Source of the DNA: Candidatus Uhrbacteria bacterium
GTDB lineage: Bacteria > Patescibacteriota > Patescibacteriia > 2-12-FULL-60-25
Assembly: GCA_020850575.1 (NCBI GenBank)
Contig: JADZEJ010000003.1
Span: forward strand, 51,552 to 115,551
Direction of reading: 5' to 3'
Length of the DNA: 64,000 nt
Within the stretch, counting starts at the first letter, position 1, and every line of letters begins with the position of its first letter. This document shows, piece after piece, positions 61,691 through 64,000 of the stretch. Below the pieces are notes generated by a model. That model made no database searches and was not told the DNA's origin. It was given only the letters and a program-made list of their open reading frames with translations. The position numbers were made by a program, and so were the translations under genes.

Positions 61691-62361
61691 ATGAACAAAA
61701 AACCAGACAAACATTTTTAATCGGAACCGGCTTATTATTTGTTTTGATTATTGGTGGTTTAGTGTGGGCAATTGCCGCAGGACCTTCTCCAGATAACGCA
61801 AATGGTCGTGGACGTGAAGAATCGGGTCTACATTTTTCAGATGAGCAAGATCCTGTCAGAGGCCCGAGTGAAACAAAAACAGTTGTTCGGCTTTTTAGCG
61901 ACTTTCAATGTCCTGCTTGTCGTGCGGCAGAGCCTGGTCTTGAAGCGGCGATGAAAAAATATGCCGACAAGGTTCGTTTTGTGTGGAACGATTTTCCTTT
62001 AACATCTATTCATCCAAATGCACTACCGGCAGCTCAGGCCGCACGTTGTGCTGAGGCGCAGGGAAAATTTTGGGAGTATCGTCAAAAATTATATGAAACC
62101 CAAGATACCTGGGCAAGCTTAAGTACACCAACTGAGCAGTTTGTAGAAATTGCAAAATCCGTGGGAGTCGAATCCGATTCATTCACAACATGTCTCGCTG
62201 ACAAAACATATGATCAAAAAATTAGAGACGATATGTCTGAAGGTATGGCAAATCGTGTAAATTCAACACCAAGCTTATTTATAAATAATGTCCGTTATAC
62301 CGGTGCAATGTCCGAAGCTGAATGGGACGCAGCCTTGTCTAAAAATGAATCAGGGTCTTGA
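61687..62361 (+). CDS. membrane-anchored DsbA-like thiol oxidoreductase
   Basis: A 224-residue protein with one membrane helix (about 10-32) and an external thioredoxin-like domain. The active site is CPAC (C75-C78) after FSDFQ, and the cis-proline loop is NSTPSLF. Two further cysteines (near C110 and C174) may form a structural bond. Such proteins oxidise or isomerise disulfides in exported proteins. The gene overlaps trxB by four bases. A second paralogue follows. Confidence 0.9.
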   Translation: MNEQKTRQTFLIGTGLLFVLIIGGLVWAIAAGPSPDNANGRGREESGLHFSDEQDPVRGPSETKTVVRLFSDFQCPACRAAEPGLEAAMKKYADKVRFVWNDFPLTSIHPNALPAAQAARCAEAQGKFWEYRQKLYETQDTWASLSTPTEQFVEIAKSVGVESDSFTTCLADKTYDQKIRDDMSEGMANRVNSTPSLFINNVRYTGAMSEAEWDAALSKNESGS

Positions 62362-62404
62362 CAGGGAGTACTCGACACGCTCCTGCATTGCAAATATGCT
62401 ATTG

Positions 62405-62410
62405 TATACT
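62405..62410 (+). promoter_or_regulatory. -10 box before the second DsbA-like gene
   Basis: TATACT (62405-62410), preceded directly by TTG, lies 37 bp before the ATG at 62448. No clear -35 is seen. Confidence 0.4.
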
Positions 62411-62447
62411 CTGCAATTTATTTAATACTAATTATCTTCTATAATCT

Positions 62448-63245
62448 ATGTCAGAAATGCATGAACATGGCGGTCACAGCCATCATTCAGGTGGTTCAAT
62501 TCAAGGAAATCCAAAAACAATGTTTTTTTTGGGTTTATTTGCGGGTATCGCTGCATGTACCACGGTTGCACTCATCTTTTTAATTTGGTCAATCGCTTCA
62601 GGGAAAGGATTAAATCTTGGCAGTTCGAACAATGGTCAAGCACAACAGGTTGTTCAACAGCCTACCCAACCGACTCAACCTACTGCTCCGCAAGCGCCAT
62701 CCCAACCTGTTAAGCCGGTTGATGAGAAGACGGATCACATTATCGGAGCAAAAGATGCCAAGGTAACGATTATCCAATATTCAGATTTTGAATGTCCATT
62801 CTGTAAGCGTCACTTTTCAACTATGAATGACGTGATGAAAGCATACCCTAATGATGTGCGCATGGTATTCCGCCACTATCCGTTATCTTTCCATCAAAAT
62901 GCCATGAAAGAAGCCGAGGCTTCTGAATGTATTGCAGAATTAAAAGGAAATGATGCTTTTTGGAAATTTCACGACAAGATTTTTACTGAAACCCAATCAA
63001 ACGGTACTGGTATCTCGCTTGAACGTTTACCACAAATCGCAAAAGAAATTGGTGTTGATGAAAAGAAATTTAATGACTGTTTGAACTCAGATAAATACCA
63101 AGAAAAGATTAATCAACAGATGGCAGAGGGTGCTGCAGCCGGGGTTCAAGGAACGCCTGGAAGCTTTGTCAACGGAGTGTTGGTAGAAGGGGCTCAACCT
63201 CTCGCAGCTTTTAAAGCCGCTATTGATGCAGCTTTGAAAAAGTAA
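62448..63245 (+). CDS. membrane-anchored DsbA-like thiol oxidoreductase, His-rich N-terminus
   Basis: A 265-residue protein with a histidine-rich cytoplasmic start (MHEHGGHSHHSGG, residues 4-16), one membrane helix (about 26-50), a Gln/Pro/Thr linker (60-90) and a DsbA-like domain. The active site is CPFC (C116-C119) after YSDFE and the cis-proline loop is VQGTPGSF. Two more cysteines (SECIAEL and NDCLN) are in the positions of the first DsbA-like protein. The His cluster could bind zinc or another metal. It has its own promoter and terminator. Confidence 0.9.
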   Translation: MSEMHEHGGHSHHSGGSIQGNPKTMFFLGLFAGIAACTTVALIFLIWSIASGKGLNLGSSNNGQAQQVVQQPTQPTQPTAPQAPSQPVKPVDEKTDHIIGAKDAKVTIIQYSDFECPFCKRHFSTMNDVMKAYPNDVRMVFRHYPLSFHQNAMKEAEASECIAELKGNDAFWKFHDKIFTETQSNGTGISLERLPQIAKEIGVDEKKFNDCLNSDKYQEKINQQMAEGAAAGVQGTPGSFVNGVLVEGAQPLAAFKAAIDAALKK

Positions 63246-63262
63246 TAGGGATAGTTTTCAAA

Positions 63263-63290
63263 AAAATCCTCCATTCTTTGGAGGATTTTT
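63263..63290 (+). terminator. intrinsic terminator after the second DsbA-like gene
   Basis: AAAATCCTCC (63263-63272) pairs with GGAGGATTTTT (63280-63290); the arms can act in both directions. Confidence 0.9.
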
Positions 63291-63293
63291 ATA

Positions 63294-63322
63294 TTGACAA
63301 AAATGACACAAAAGGATATTTT
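63294..63322 (+). promoter_or_regulatory. promoter of the response regulator gene
   Basis: TTGACA (63294-63299), a 17-bp spacer and TATTTT (63317-63322), nine bases before the ATG at 63332. Confidence 0.6.
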
Positions 63323-63331
63323 CGATCGACC

Positions 63332-63718
63332 ATGAACCCACATAAAAGGAGAGTGATCCTTGTTCTTGAGGATAACCCTGCTGTACGTATCTTTTACATC
63401 GATTCCTTGAATCCAAAAGGATATGAAGTTCTTTGTTCTCCAAGCATGAAAGGTGCATTGCAACTATTTGATGAAGAGCGTGAGAATATTGTTGGTGTTA
63501 TTTCCGATGGGAATGTAATTGAAGGTGATTTTGGTCCGATCTTTGTTGAACGTTTGCGAAATTTTGGCTTCAAAGGTCCGATCATTGCAACTTCAATGAG
63601 TTCTGCGTTGAGGCAAAAGCTCATTCGTGCGGGTTGTAGTGAAAAAGCTGATGAAAAAAAAGATGCGCCGCAAACACTGCTTCGCGCAATCCAAACAACT
63701 CAAACTTTGCCCACATAA
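63332..63718 (+). CDS. response regulator receiver protein
   Basis: A 128-residue single receiver domain. The acidic pair is E13-D14 (VLEDN), the phosphoacceptor is probably D59 (ISDGN), with T87 (IIATS) and K105 (SEKAD). Unlike the regulator at 48797, the spacing of these residues is slightly altered (a longer loop after D59). There is no output domain and no kinase gene nearby. It has its own promoter and terminator. Confidence 0.85.
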   Translation: MNPHKRRVILVLEDNPAVRIFYIDSLNPKGYEVLCSPSMKGALQLFDEERENIVGVISDGNVIEGDFGPIFVERLRNFGFKGPIIATSMSSALRQKLIRAGCSEKADEKKDAPQTLLRAIQTTQTLPT

Positions 63719-63734
63719 TAGTGTGGGTTTTTTT
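63710..63734 (+). terminator. intrinsic terminator spanning the response regulator stop codon
   Basis: CCCACA (63710-63715) pairs with TGTGGG (63722-63727), followed by seven T residues. The stop codon TAA is in the loop. Confidence 0.85.
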
Positions 63735-63791
63735 GTCTCTTGATTTAGCGTTTGCGATTTGGTAGTCTATGGCGACTAAATGGTTGCCCTT

Positions 63792-63879
63792 GGAGGGGTC
63801 GCATAGTGGTCTAGTGCACTTGCTTGGAAAGCAAGCGTACCGCAAGGTACCGAGAGTTCGAATCTCTCCTCCTCCGCCA
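63792..63879 (+). tRNA. tRNA-Ser(GGA)
   Basis: Class II tRNA of 88 bases. The acceptor stem GGAGGGG pairs with CTCCTCC (one G-U), the anticodon stem CTTGC pairs with GCAAG around TTGGAAA, and the variable arm GTACC-GCAA-GGTAC is long as expected for serine. The T-arm has GTTCGAATC. The anticodon GGA reads UCC and UCU. Discriminator G and CCA are encoded. Confidence 0.95.
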
Positions 63880-64000
63880 AGTTTTACATTCAGCGAAATT
63901 GAAGGATGTTGCCTCGGCGCTTCGCGCCTCGGCATGGTATTTTTCCGCAATTTTGAAGGCATTTTTGAAATCCAAAATCAAAGTGCGGTCGGCAATGCGG

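Noticed and set aside
63621..63962. Minus-strand open frame of 113 codons across the tRNA-Ser gene
   Set aside because: It is the antisense of the tRNA gene and the end of the response regulator gene; such frames are a known annotation artefact.

Overview
The window looks like a contiguous piece of a small-genome bacterium of the Candidate Phyla Radiation (Patescibacteria), most likely a Parcubacteria/ABY1-type lineage. This is inferred from gene content and order: a secretin-less type IV pilus cluster, single-copy housekeeping genes packed with 1-30 bp spacing, surface proteins with GWxW-type repeats, and an anaerobic ribonucleotide reductase. No database search was possible. The genetic code behaves as the standard bacterial one: UGA is used as a stop, for example at the end of nrdD. 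Two tRNA genes are present, tRNA-Gln(UUG) near the left end and tRNA-Ser(GGA) at the right end.

Layout. 0.2-3.7 kb: DEAD-box helicase, tRNA-Gln, a stretch with a gene remnant, and a glycosyltransferase. 3.7-8.2 kb: an operon on the minus strand with a small Com-like zinc ribbon, nrdD, nrdG and a membrane-anchored NirK-like copper protein, headed by two NrdR-box-like palindromes 32 bp apart. 8.3-16.5 kb: mostly minus strand, with cysS, an ECF sigma factor, a putative anti-sigma partner, a MacA/MacB-like exporter flanked by two related membrane-anchored small-domain proteins, then an Smr-domain protein. 16.6-25.7 kb: secreted nuclease, VKOR-DsbA fusion, a cluster of unrecognised small genes with strong Shine-Dalgarno sites, a SerB-like HAD phosphatase, PepA, glutaredoxin, and an oxidative-stress operon (Bcp, SOD, Prx). 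25.7-41.8 kb: era, a kinase-like ORFan, rRNA methyltransferases, glycosyltransferase, Rieske protein, MurJ, a FecR-domain lipoprotein split by a +1 frameshift, LepA, RecJ, a broken DUF3592-like gene and an ABC exporter. 41.8-55 kb: a surface protein followed by pilM, pilN, pilO, a short membrane protein, pilB, a CheY-like regulator, pilC, two major-type pilins, prepilin peptidase and four minor pilins. 55-64 kb: ligA, gatC, gatA, a membrane protein with a HEPN-like RNxxxH motif, lgt, an AhpF-like thioredoxin reductase, two membrane-anchored DsbA-like proteins, a response regulator and tRNA-Ser.

Two themes recur. The first is thiol and redox chemistry outside the membrane: VKOR-DsbA, two DsbA-like proteins, TrxB, glutaredoxin, two peroxiredoxins and SOD. 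This fits the cysteine-rich pilins and surface protein. The second is transcription start placement. Several promoters can be read with the -10 box only 6-13 bp before the ATG, which predicts leaderless or nearly leaderless mRNAs for ligA, trxB, lepA, era and others. A second group of ORFan genes instead carries clear AAGGA/AAGGAG ribosome binding sites, two of them behind TTGACA promoters.

The most interesting observations are the FecR gene joined by a UUU-UGA +1 shift site, the NrdR-like operator in front of a zinc ribbon-nrdDG-nirK operon, the NirK-like protein with glutamine in place of the axial methionine, interleaved antiparallel promoters between era and the kinase-like gene, and a pair of same-frame ORFs separated by one UGA.
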